NCBI GenBank assembly: GCA_965198095.1
Contig: OZ240239.1
Span: 744,001-808,000, forward strand
Length of the DNA: 64,000 nucleotides
Source: CBDFJH01 sp965198095
GTDB lineage: Bacteria > Latescibacterota > UBA2968 > GCA-2709665
Reading direction: 5' to 3'
Within the stretch, counting starts at the first letter, position 1. Every line of letters begins with the position of its first letter. The position numbers and the translations under genes were made by a program. Below are positions 52,522-60,798 of the stretch, in pieces. Under the pieces are notes generated by a model that saw nothing but the letters and a program-made list of their open reading frames with translations, had not been told where the DNA came from and made no database searches.

Positions 52522-54255
52522 CTATGCCGTCAACAGAGAAACGAACGTCCAGCAGACGGCGGCACAACCGGCCGCGACAGTGGCCTGGGGAATCTGGGTT
52601 TTGACGTGATCCATCAGGTCGCACCCTGTGCACATCGAGCTCAGGACCGTCGTATCGGAGATCGGGGAACACTGGTCGCCGTAGACGCTGCCGTCCATCA
52701 CGGCGGCGAAGCAGAGGGTCATGAAGAGTTCGGGGTGCGACAACCCGGCACTGCCCGCCACGGCCCACGCCAGGGGCATGGCCAGCGGGAAGGCGACCGC
52801 GTACGTGCCCCAGCTCGTGCCGGTAGAAAAAGCGATGATCATCGTCAGAACCTGGAGCATCACCGGAAGGGCCCAGTAGGGAATGTGGCTGCCCAGGATC
52901 TCGACCAGGTAGATGCCGCCTCCGGTTTCTTTGCTCACCCCGCCGATGGTAATCGCCAGGAGGAGAATCACCGAGCCCAGTACCACGCCTTTGATGCCGT
53001 CTTGAAAGCCGAGAAGGAGATCCTTGAGGGACATCCCTTTCGCCAGGGCCATACCTGCCGCAGAAAGGAGGGCCAAGCCGAAGGCCCAGAGCACATTGGG
53101 AGAGCCTTTGACAATAAAGGTGCCGATGGCCGTGCCGATGAGAAGTCCGAGCGGGATGAAAAATTCCAGTACGTGAGGCCGGTATCCTTCCGGCACGTTG
53201 CTGCCTTGAAGCTCGCGGGCGCTCAGGGGTTCGGCGTCTTCACCGTCAAGTACGCCCGTGGTGCGCGCCCGGCGCATCGCGACTCTCAACCGGCGACCCA
53301 GAAAAAGGGGCCTTTCAATGCTCAACAGGAACGTGCCCAACACTGCAAAAATGGCGTAGAAGCAAAAAGGCACGCTCTTGAAGAAGAAGATGATCCGATC
53401 GGCTTCGGTGGCCAGAAAGGAGACGCCGGACACAAAAATAAAAGCCTGCACATATCCCGGCCAGGCATTGAAGGCCAGCTGAGATGCGATCGGCGAAGCC
53501 GTAGAATCGACGATGTAGGCCAGCTCTTCGTGGCTGACCTTTTCCTTGTCGGCAATAGGCTTGACGGTCGTGCCCACCAGAACGGTACTGACCGTGCCGC
53601 CCTGAAAGAAAATAACGCCCAGGAACCAGGCGACCAGCTTGGCGGTTTTGGGACCCCGGACCACACGCCGGGTCATCAGCTCGGCAAAGGCCTGAGCGGC
53701 TCCGGTGCGCGACCAGATGCCCATCAAACCGCCCAGGAACCACAGGTAGAGCACGAGGATGCCCGCCGCCCCGGACGTGGCCAGTGAAGGGATCAGAACG
53801 TCGCCCGTGATGTCGTATCGGCCCAGAATGAACGCCCCGGCCACAATCCCACCCAGAAGCGACGTGACGGGCTCCCGCGTGACCCAGCAAAGCAGCACCG
53901 CGACAACGGCGGGAAGCAACGACCAGATACGCCAGTGCCGTTTGGCCGACAACTGGGCATACTTCCTTCCGGAAGGCGTATCGGCGTAGACGAACTCCTC
54001 CGTGATTTCCGGCGCCCGATCCGACGCCCGGACCCGGTCGGGGTTGAGACGTGCGTCTTGAAGGAGAACCACGTTTTCCAGGTAGACAGGCGCGGCGCGG
54101 TAGATATAATACAGACGGCCGTCCCCATCCTGATGGACATCCAGGGCGACCTGCTCCACCGTCCACGTCGGCGCGACATAGGCGCCCACGGCCAGCGACG
54201 CAATCAACGCGAGGGCAAAGATCAGGAAGTTCTGCGCTCCTTTAAAGGTGATCAT
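52522..54255 (-). CDS. Na+/H+ antiporter, NhaC-like family
   Basis: A roughly 577-residue inner-membrane protein with about 12 predicted hydrophobic segments, starting with NFLIFALALIASLAVGAYVA. The family signature VYGDQCSPISDTTVLSSMCTGCDLMDHVKTQIPQA is clear, as are PVTSLLGGIVAGAFI and VDSTASPIASQLAF. Residues about 35-105 form a soluble insert (QVALDVHQDGDGRLYYIYRAAPVYLENVV) between the first membrane segment and the rest, which is unusual. A GGGAGGAC ribosome site fixes the start at 54255. It is first in the long minus-strand operon; sodium-coupled nutrient uptake or pH homeostasis is plausible. The mobile element copy 2 sits 40 bases upstream. Confidence 0.9.
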   Translation of the reverse strand: MITFKGAQNFLIFALALIASLAVGAYVAPTWTVEQVALDVHQDGDGRLYYIYRAAPVYLENVVLLQDARLNPDRVRASDRAPEITEEFVYADTPSGRKYAQLSAKRHWRIWSLLPAVVAVLLCWVTREPVTSLLGGIVAGAFILGRYDITGDVLIPSLATSGAAGILVLYLWFLGGLMGIWSRTGAAQAFAELMTRRVVRGPKTAKLVAWFLGVIFFQGGTVSTVLVGTTVKPIADKEKVSHEELAYIVDSTASPIASQLAFNAWPGYVQAFIFVSGVSFLATEADRIIFFFKSVPFCFYAIFAVLGTFLLSIERPLFLGRRLRVAMRRARTTGVLDGEDAEPLSARELQGSNVPEGYRPHVLEFFIPLGLLIGTAIGTFIVKGSPNVLWAFGLALLSAAGMALAKGMSLKDLLLGFQDGIKGVVLGSVILLLAITIGGVSKETGGGIYLVEILGSHIPYWALPVMLQVLTMIIAFSTGTSWGTYAVAFPLAMPLAWAVAGSAGLSHPELFMTLCFAAVMDGSVYGDQCSPISDTTVLSSMCTGCDLMDHVKTQIPQATVAAGCAAVCWTFVSLLTA

Positions 54256-54295
54256 CGTGCGTCCTCCCATAGGTAGAATCCGGCGGTGACGTTAG

Positions 54296-54817
54296 CCTGA
54301 ATAATTCATAAGAAAGGTTAGGAAAGTCACTCATGCTCACCTTTTCTTGTCCGCCCAAGAAAAGGTGACAAAAGAAGGGCGCCTGCCTGCCGCGCCCAAC
54401 GCGGCGCAGGCAGGCCCCTCAAACGCCGGGGAGGCTCGGGCCGTGGCGACTCAGCCTCACTGGAAAGGACTGGCGCCGCGAAGAGAATGAACTCCTCCCC
54501 CCGCCTGATGCCCACTGCGGGACCCGCCCCCACGCCGCGAATTTCCATTCGCCCGCACATCCGCCCCCGCACCCGACCCCGTCCCACAGAGGGCCCCCCT
54601 AACCCCTGGGGAGGAGAAACGCCGAAGCAGCTAGAGAGCCGCAACGCCACGGCCGCGATGGCATATGGTCCGAATCACTCGTGAAATCTGAAAGATCTGC
54701 GTAAATACCGGGCTTTCCAGTTATTGCACCGAGACAAAGTTTTTCAGCTCAAATTGGATAACTGATTGTTCCACATAAAATGATGAAGATTTTCAGCAAA
54801 TTTATGAATGATTCAGG
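54296..54817. mobile_element. TIR-bounded non-autonomous element (MITE-like), copy 2
   Basis: Terminal repeats CCTGAATAATTCATAA (left) and, reversed, CCTGAATCATTCATAA (right), flanked by TTAG duplications at 54292-54295 and 54818-54821. The 522-base body aligns along its length with copy 1 at 18813-20593 once the IS481 is removed. It shows the intact target of that IS (CTTTTCTTGTCCGCCCAAG). No transposase is encoded. A 34-base palindrome at 54381-54414 is absent from copy 1. The insertion probably separates the NhaC operon from its original upstream sequences. Confidence 0.85.
54381..54414. repeat. Small palindromic insertion inside mobile element copy 2
   Basis: GCCTGCCTGCCGCG and CGCGGCGCAGGCAGG arms around CCCAA. 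Copy 1 lacks it (GAAGGGC runs directly to TCCCCTC at 20184-20196), so it was gained or lost independently of the element. Confidence 0.7.
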
Positions 54818-54821
54818 TTAG

Positions 54822-55106
54822 GAGAGAAGAGATCTCTGTCTCTGTTGTCGGATGGGTAGAGCCCGTTTTCGAGTCGCTCCGGAAGCCTTCCACGCCATCG
54901 ATGTGATCGTGCCTCTTTCCTCCGGGTGCGCCATTTTCCTTCTCGACGACGACGGGGTTGCCTTTGCCCGAGAGCCGGGCGGAAACCTGCCATTCGTCAC
55001 CGTAATATCGGCACCCGCATCTTTCCAATATACGCTGCTACCGACTCCTGCCCAATTACCATTTCGAAACGTGTCTCTTGCGACAACATCATATTCCTCC
55101 CGCAGC
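54822..55106. other. Intergenic region between mobile element copy 2 and the E1 gene
   Basis: 285 bases. Short open frames on both strands have no recognisable family features. No terminator with a clear T tract is visible downstream of the E1 stop. Confidence 0.4.
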
Positions 55107-57098
55107 TTATGACCCGAGCAGGTTTCGGACGGCGGCCGTCACATCGGCAACCTGCGGCACGGCGGCCTGCTCGAGCTTCCGGCAGTAGGGAATCGGCGTG
55201 TCCAGCCCGGCGACGCGCATCACCGGCGCATCGAGGTAGTCGAAGCAGTTTTCTATGATCCGTGCGGAGACCTCCGCCCCGACGCCGCACGTGCGGCAGT
55301 CCTCTTCCACGACGATGGCCCGCCCCGTCTTCCGCACCGACTCGAAGATCGCTTCGTCGTCCAGGGGAAGGAGCGTCCGGAGGTCCAGAACCTCGGCGTC
55401 GATCCCTTCACCGGCCAGCGCCTCGGCCGCTTCCAGGGAAACGAGAACCATCCGGGAGTAGGTGATGAGGGTGACATCGGTGCCCTGTCGCTTGAGGTCC
55501 GCGCTGCCGAGCGGCACCACGTAGTCGCCCTCCGGAACCGGTCCCTCCTGGTTGTACATCGCCTTGTGCTCGATGAAGATCACCGGGTTGTTGTCCCGGA
55601 TGGCGGCCTTGAACAGCCCCTTGGCGTCATAGGGCGTTCCCGGCATCACGACCTTGAGTCCCGGGATGTGCATGAACCATGCCTCCAGACTCTGTGAGTG
55701 CTGCGCGGCGTTTCCGCGCCCGCCACTTCCGCCCGGTGCCCGAATCACGAGGGGCAGGGTGGCCTTGCCGCCGAACATGTAACGCATCTTGGCGGCCTGG
55801 TTCACGATCTGATCCATGGCGAGGGTGATGAAGTCCAGGTACTGAAGCTCGCCGATCGGTCGCAGGCCTGCGAGTGCGGCCCCCACGGCCGTGCCCACGA
55901 TCGTGGCCTCCGAGATCGGCGTGTCGCGAACCCGGTCCGCGCCGAATGCCTCGAACAACCCGCGGCTGACCTGGAACGCGCCGCCGTGGCCGCCCACGTC
56001 TTCTCCGACGAAGATGACCCGCTCGTCGCGCGTCATCTCTTCGACCAAAGCCAGGTTGAGCGCCTCCCGGTAGGTGATCCGAGGTCCGTCGCGGTCCGCC
56101 GGTTCGGAACACGCTTCCGATTCGGCGTAGATGTCCTCCATCAGCCTGGATTCGTGCAGCGCGTCGCTCCCGCGGGCAAACCGCTCCGCCTCTTCCACGA
56201 GTGTCTCCACCTCCCGTCCCAAATCTCCGACCGTCTCTTCCGGCACACCACGCTCGGTCTGGAGCGTGGACGCCAGCTTGGCGATCGGATCCTGAGCCTT
56301 CCAGATCTCTTTCTCTTCGCGCGTACGATACTTCTCGGGATCCCCGATGTAGTGGCCTTCCATTCGGTAAGTCGTGCATACGATCAGGGAAGGTCCTTCG
56401 CCGTTCACCGCTCGCTCGCGGGCGGCTTCAACGGCGCTGCGCACGGCTGTGACGTCGTTCCCGTCCACACCGACGCCCGGAAAGCCGTACGCGGCGGCCC
56501 GCGCTTCCGGGTTCGGAATGGACGTGCTCCGGTCGACGGACATGGAGACCGCATACTGGTTGTTCTCGCAAACGTAGATGGCGGGCAGACGCCACAGGGC
56601 GGCCAGGTTCAGGGCCTCGTGAAACGTCCCCTGGTTGAGCGCGCCGTCTCCGAAGAAGGCACAGATGACCCGTTCCTGCCGGAGGAGCTCGATCGCCAGA
56701 GCGACGCCGACCGATATCGGAAGCCCGGCGCCCACGATCCCGTTCGCTCCCAGGACCCCCTGATCCATGTCGGCGAGGTGCATGGAGCCGCCCTTGCCCT
56801 TGCAGTAGCCGGTCTCGCGACCGAGCAGCTCGGCGAGCATGCGGTCGACCTGCTGGCCCTTGGCGATGCAGTGGCCGTGTCCGCGGTGGGTGCTGACGAT
56901 GTAGTCCTCCTCACGGAGCGCGGAGACCGCGCCCGCGGCCACGGCCTCCTGACCGATACAGAGGTGGGCCGCGCCCTCCACGAGTCCGTTGAACGCGAGT
57001 TCCTGCACCTTCTCTTCGAACCGCCGGATCGTGAGCATCCTCCGGTAGAGATCGAGGAGCTCGCTTTCGTCGCACGGCTTTTTGGATACGATGCTCAT
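55107..57098 (-). CDS. Fused alpha-beta E1 component of a 2-oxoacid/acetoin dehydrogenase (TPP-dependent)
   Basis: A 663-residue fusion of E1-alpha (about 1-325) and E1-beta (about 345-663). The alpha part has the TPP motif FFGDGALNQGTFHEALNLAALWRLPAIYVCENNQYAVS and GGSMHLADMDQGVLGANGIVGAGLPISVGVALA. The beta part has ITYREALNLALVEEMTRDERVIFVGEDVGGHGGAFQVSRGLFEAFGADRVRDTPISEATIVGTAVGAALAGLRPIGE and the C-terminal transketolase domain. This would decarboxylate pyruvate, a branched-chain oxoacid or acetoin and pass the acyl group to lipoyl-E2. No E2 or E3 gene is adjacent. The ATG at 57098 has AAGGAG 7 bases before; an overlapping GTG at 57101 is less likely. Confidence 0.93.
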   Translation of the reverse strand: MSIVSKKPCDESELLDLYRRMLTIRRFEEKVQELAFNGLVEGAAHLCIGQEAVAAGAVSALREEDYIVSTHRGHGHCIAKGQQVDRMLAELLGRETGYCKGKGGSMHLADMDQGVLGANGIVGAGLPISVGVALAIELLRQERVICAFFGDGALNQGTFHEALNLAALWRLPAIYVCENNQYAVSMSVDRSTSIPNPEARAAAYGFPGVGVDGNDVTAVRSAVEAARERAVNGEGPSLIVCTTYRMEGHYIGDPEKYRTREEKEIWKAQDPIAKLASTLQTERGVPEETVGDLGREVETLVEEAERFARGSDALHESRLMEDIYAESEACSEPADRDGPRITYREALNLALVEEMTRDERVIFVGEDVGGHGGAFQVSRGLFEAFGADRVRDTPISEATIVGTAVGAALAGLRPIGELQYLDFITLAMDQIVNQAAKMRYMFGGKATLPLVIRAPGGSGGRGNAAQHSQSLEAWFMHIPGLKVVMPGTPYDAKGLFKAAIRDNNPVIFIEHKAMYNQEGPVPEGDYVVPLGSADLKRQGTDVTLITYSRMVLVSLEAAEALAGEGIDAEVLDLRTLLPLDDEAIFESVRKTGRAIVVEEDCRTCGVGAEVSARIIENCFDYLDAPVMRVAGLDTPIPYCRKLEQAAVPQVADVTAAVRNLLGS

Positions 57099-57246
57099 CA
57101 CGCCACTCCTTCCCGTTGCTCCCGCAGCTTCATTGTGTAGATCTCACAGATATTTCGGCAATCCATCCGGGGGACTTTATGAAGACACGCACGCCGGAGA
57201 CGGGGGTCGCGCGCCTCATCCTTTCATCCGGCTCCGGCATGCGCGG

Positions 57247-58500
57247 TCATATCCCGAATATCCTGCGTGCGGTCAAACCACCGACCCCCAAGAAGAAGAC
57301 GAGGATCAGAAGCAGGATGAGAGACGAGACCGGGCGGTTTCGATGACGTTCTCCGACCCATTTCGCGCGCCCGTTCAACAGCAGCAGCGCCAGCGCCAGC
57401 ATCGGCATGAAGAGCGCGCCGACGATCGCGTAAGACTTTTGCATGCGGGCGAAACCGACCCAGAGCCCGATCGCCGGGAGCGTCGCCAGGCCATACAGGT
57501 AGCACAGGTAGGTGTTCGATCGCGTGTCGATGACTCGATCCCGGGCCGGCGGTTCTCCTGCGCGCATTCCGATCAGATCGGCAAAGAGATAGGGAACGCT
57601 CTGCCAGACCCCCAGCAGGCTGCTGAAGACGGCCCCGAATGCCCCCAGCAGGAATGCCCATTTTCCGAGGGGTCCCAATGCCTCAACGAGCCGGTCCGCC
57701 AGTCTGATCACCAGGGTGGCCCCCCCGCCTTCGACCCGAATCGTGCTGCCGATCACGACCATCGCCAGACCGAACAGGGCAGTCATGACATAGCCGACCG
57801 CAAGGTCGATCCGGCAGCCGGGCAGGTCTTCGCCGCCGAATCGTCCCTCCTCACGGATCCAGTAACCGTAACAGAGGACCGTAACCGTGCCGCCGACCCC
57901 GCCCATCAGGGCGACCGTCCACGACAATCCCTCGCCGTCCAGATCGGGAACCGTGGGTAGAACGAGTCCGGTGACCAGCGCCCCCCAGCTCGGGACGAGG
58001 AGGACCGCCGTCACGATGACCGTGACGAACATGAAGGCGATGCACAGGCGCATCACCTTCTCGAAGGCCGAGTAGCCGCCGAGACGAACCAGCATCACGC
58101 CGACGATGCTCAGACCGATCCCGTAGACGATCTTCCCGGTCGACGGATCGTCGAAGAGCGGAAAGATTGCCTGGAAGGTGACTCCGCACGCGCCCATGAG
58201 GGCCGCGGCGACCATAAAGCTCCACGCCAGCAGGTAGACGAGAAAGCCATAGCGAGCAGCGGGACCGAGGTGACTGACGGCACCCTCGAGCAGGGAGGCG
58301 CCCGTGGCCAGCTGCCAGCGCGTGAGCCCTTCGTTCAAGACGAATTTGAAGAAGGCGCCGAGAATGACGGCCCAGAGGACCGCGAGGCCGAGCTTCGTTC
58401 CCGTAAACGCCGCGGTGGCCAGATCGCCCGCACCGACGCCCGTAGCCGCGACGAGGATCCCCGGTCCAACCATGGAAAAAGGCTTCGGAAACCCACGCAT
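57247..58500 (-). CDS. Nramp-family-like membrane transporter
   Basis: A roughly 417-residue protein with about 11 hydrophobic segments, of the Nramp superfamily. The first segment reads GPGILVAATGVGAGDLATAAFTGTKLGLAVLWAVILGAFFKFVLNEGLTRWQLATGASLLEG, closely following Nramp layout. But the DPGN metal motif of TM1 is replaced by GAGD and no MPH methionine motif is visible in the mid-protein, so transition-metal selectivity is doubtful; related non-canonical members carry magnesium or other substrates. The ATG at 58500 is preferred over a GTG at 58512. It lies between the enolase-superfamily and E1 genes on the same strand. Confidence 0.8.
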   Translation of the reverse strand: MRGFPKPFSMVGPGILVAATGVGAGDLATAAFTGTKLGLAVLWAVILGAFFKFVLNEGLTRWQLATGASLLEGAVSHLGPAARYGFLVYLLAWSFMVAAALMGACGVTFQAIFPLFDDPSTGKIVYGIGLSIVGVMLVRLGGYSAFEKVMRLCIAFMFVTVIVTAVLLVPSWGALVTGLVLPTVPDLDGEGLSWTVALMGGVGGTVTVLCYGYWIREEGRFGGEDLPGCRIDLAVGYVMTALFGLAMVVIGSTIRVEGGGATLVIRLADRLVEALGPLGKWAFLLGAFGAVFSSLLGVWQSVPYLFADLIGMRAGEPPARDRVIDTRSNTYLCYLYGLATLPAIGLWVGFARMQKSYAIVGALFMPMLALALLLLNGRAKWVGERHRNRPVSSLILLLILVFFLGVGGLTARRIFGI

Positions 58501-58522
58501 AATCACGGGCACCTTACAACAA

Positions 58523-59716
58523 TCAGTTGAAGAAATCCTCGTCGCCTTCAGGCAGGTATGGCCTGGCCGCTTCCGGATTCAGATCCACACCCAATCCCGG
58601 CCTGTCCCAGACTCGGATGAAGCCGCCTTCGACGATCGGATCGGGGAGCCCGTCCACGATGTCGTACCACCATTCGGGATCGCCGATGGGGTACTCGAAG
58701 GCGATGAAATTTTCAGGAAGGGTCGCCGAGACCTGTACGAGGGCGGCGAGCCCGATGAGGCCGTCCGCGACCCCGTGCGGCGCCATGAGGATCCCGTGAA
58801 GATCGGCATATTCGGCCACCCACTTGAGCTCCGCCAGGCCGCCGACGTCACACGGGTCCGGCCCGATGACATTCACGGCCTGTTTTTCGATCAGCGCCTT
58901 GAAGTTCTGCCTGAGGTAGATCTGTTCGCCGGTGTGTATCGGGACAGATGTGCTTCGCGTGACCTCGCGGTAGAGATCGGCCAGGACATAGGGCGTGTAA
59001 TCTCCCGTGATCAGGTCCTCGAGCCACATCAGGTTCAACGGCTCGACGGCCTTCGCCAGCTTGATCGCATCGGGGACCGTCCAACCCGGACCGCAATCCA
59101 GCGCGAGACCGATCTCGTCGCCCAGGACTTCCTTCGTCGCCTCGGCGCACGCGATCACGTGCTTCAACCCCCGCTCGGTCAGGGGCCCCCGTTCCGTAGA
59201 CAGATGGCCTTCCTGTCGTGCCTCGCCGTAGAAGAAGCCAGGCACTTTATAGGGCATCTCGCTATGAAACCCGACGCCCTGCTTGATGAGGGTGAATCCT
59301 TCCCTGGCGGCCTTCATTTTGGCCATGTTGTCGGCGTAGTCCTCCGGCGATACGCCGGCCATCGGGAAACGCACCGCGCCGTTATAGACCCGGACACGGT
59401 CTCGGATCTTGCCCCCGAGCAGCTTGTAGACGGGCAGGCCCGCAGCCTTTCCGGAGAGGTCCCAGAGCGCCATCTCGATCGCGCTGACGGCGCTGCCCCA
59501 CGGTTTGAAGCTTCCGAGCCTGCGAATCTTCAGCATGACCCGTTCGACATCCGTGGGATCTTCCCCCAATATGAAGTCCCGGTAGAAGCCGACGTGGGGC
59601 TTGAGATAGGACTTGGTGTATTCGGCCTGTCCGACCCCGCTGACGCCTTCATCGGTCGTGATGCGGACGACGGGATTTCCGCCTATGACCGTGCATTTCA
59701 GGTCGGTGATCTTCAT
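58523..59716 (-). CDS. Mandelate racemase/muconate lactonizing enzyme family (enolase superfamily) dehydratase
   Basis: A 397-residue enolase-superfamily protein. N-terminal capping domain with GGNPVVRITTDEGVSGVGQAEYTKSYLKPHVGFYRDFILGEDPTDVE; barrel domain with metal ligands Asp in GLALDCGPGW, Glu in LMWLEDLITGDY and Glu in PIHTGEQIYL; and the catalytic-region histidine in GILMAPHGVADG. The pattern fits mandelate-racemase-group sugar-acid dehydratases such as galactonate or rhamnonate dehydratase. It may feed a keto-deoxy acid to aldolases like the DapA-like protein elsewhere in the window, but that is inference. GGAAAG precedes the ATG. 22 bases upstream of the transporter gene. Confidence 0.9.
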   Translation of the reverse strand: MKITDLKCTVIGGNPVVRITTDEGVSGVGQAEYTKSYLKPHVGFYRDFILGEDPTDVERVMLKIRRLGSFKPWGSAVSAIEMALWDLSGKAAGLPVYKLLGGKIRDRVRVYNGAVRFPMAGVSPEDYADNMAKMKAAREGFTLIKQGVGFHSEMPYKVPGFFYGEARQEGHLSTERGPLTERGLKHVIACAEATKEVLGDEIGLALDCGPGWTVPDAIKLAKAVEPLNLMWLEDLITGDYTPYVLADLYREVTRSTSVPIHTGEQIYLRQNFKALIEKQAVNVIGPDPCDVGGLAELKWVAEYADLHGILMAPHGVADGLIGLAALVQVSATLPENFIAFEYPIGDPEWWYDIVDGLPDPIVEGGFIRVWDRPGLGVDLNPEAARPYLPEGDEDFFN

Positions 59717-59858
59717 CGGATGGCTTTCCAGATACTGTCATGCAGGCAGCAAAAGACCCCGCGCGAGTCGAAGGCCGAATGCCTGAGACTGCATGCCGAA
59801 GGCGGATCACCGCCGTCGCGAACGATCGACGACGAGACCGCGGACCGTCTCTGCGCCT

Positions 59859-60647
59859 TCACGGCGTGCCCCGTCTCGCGCCCCCGTCCATGTATATCGA
59901 GCTACCGAACAGGTAGGAGCAGGCTTCCGACGCCAGGAAGGTCACGACCGTGGCGATCTCTTCCGGCTCGGCCATACGGCCCGCGGGAAGCTCGCTGCCC
60001 AGCTTGTTGAGGACCTGCTCCACGGTCACGCCCTCCCGCTCCGCCCGCGCCTGCTGCATCGTGCGCGCCCGCCGGGTGTTGGTGAGTCCCGGACAGATCG
60101 TGTTCACCAGGATCCCCTCTTTGGAGACGGCGTCGGAGAGCGCGCGCGTCACGTTCAGAATGGCGATATTCGCGAGACTCACCGGGATGTTGGACGCGTC
60201 GGGACTCGTACCCGCGCCGCCGGCGATGTTGACGATGCGCCCCCACCGGTTCTGTTTCATGCAGGGAATCACGAGCTGGGCCATGCGGAGATAGCTGTAG
60301 CTCTTGAGACCGAGCGCCTCGTCGATCTGCTCGGTGGGGAGGTCCAGAATGTCGCCGCCTCGCGCCGCCCCGGCACAGTTGACGAGGATGTCGATGCCGC
60401 CGAACCTTTCCACGGCCTCGTTCACGACGCTTCGACAGCTTTCCAGAGCCGTCAGGTCGACCGCGACGACGTGGCTATCGCTGCCGGCCTTGCGAATCTC
60501 ACCCGCGGTCTCGCGAAGGCCTTCCCGATTCCGGGCCGTGACGCAGACGCGGACCCCTTCGCGCCCGAGCGACAGCGCGCAGCACCGGCCGATGCCCCGG
60601 CTGGCTCCGGTGACGATCGCCCGCTTTCCTTTCAGTCCCAAGTCCAC
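59859..60647 (-). CDS. Short-chain dehydrogenase/reductase-like protein lacking the YxxxK pair
   Basis: A 262-residue classical-SDR-fold protein. The NAD(P) motif is KRAIVTGASRGIGRCCALSLG, followed by DILVNCAGAARGGD and IVNIAGGAGTSPD. Where most SDRs have YxxxK, this one reads NIPVSLANIAILNVTRAL, so both catalytic residues appear replaced, as is the serine. VNTICPGLTNTRRARTM and the C-terminal IYMDGGARRGTP are conserved. It may be a binding protein or a reductase with another mechanism. The GTG start lies directly after the TGA of a broken upstream gene and has no ribosome site of its own, so translation was probably coupled. Confidence 0.82.
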   Translation of the reverse strand: MDLGLKGKRAIVTGASRGIGRCCALSLGREGVRVCVTARNREGLRETAGEIRKAGSDSHVVAVDLTALESCRSVVNEAVERFGGIDILVNCAGAARGGDILDLPTEQIDEALGLKSYSYLRMAQLVIPCMKQNRWGRIVNIAGGAGTSPDASNIPVSLANIAILNVTRALSDAVSKEGILVNTICPGLTNTRRARTMQQARAEREGVTVEQVLNKLGSELPAGRMAEPEEIATVVTFLASEACSYLFGSSIYMDGGARRGTP

Positions 60648-60649
60648 GA

Positions 60650-60740
60650 ATCACGCTTGCCTATAGATGCTCTTCATCTGCCACGCGTCGAGGCGGTGCA
60701 GGACTCCGTCTCCACCCTGGCGATCGCCTCATCGCGGTGA
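60650..60740 (-). pseudogene. C-terminal stub of a disrupted gene
   Basis: In the frame ending at the TGA (60650-60652) just before the SDR start, the sequence reads GDGVLHRLDAWQMKSIYRQA. It looks like a genuine protein C terminus without its gene. The matching N-terminal stub may be at 61885-62056. Beyond about 60740 the sequence belongs to the foreign GC-rich patch. Confidence 0.5.
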
Positions 60741-60798
60741 TGACCGAGTGGCTGATCCGCTCGAACTCCCAGGCCGCCAGCCGGGGCGCGACCTGGCG

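Noticed and set aside
54813..55028. Small minus-strand open frame after the MITE
   Set aside because: It overlaps the element end, has no ribosome site or family signature, and is probably non-coding.
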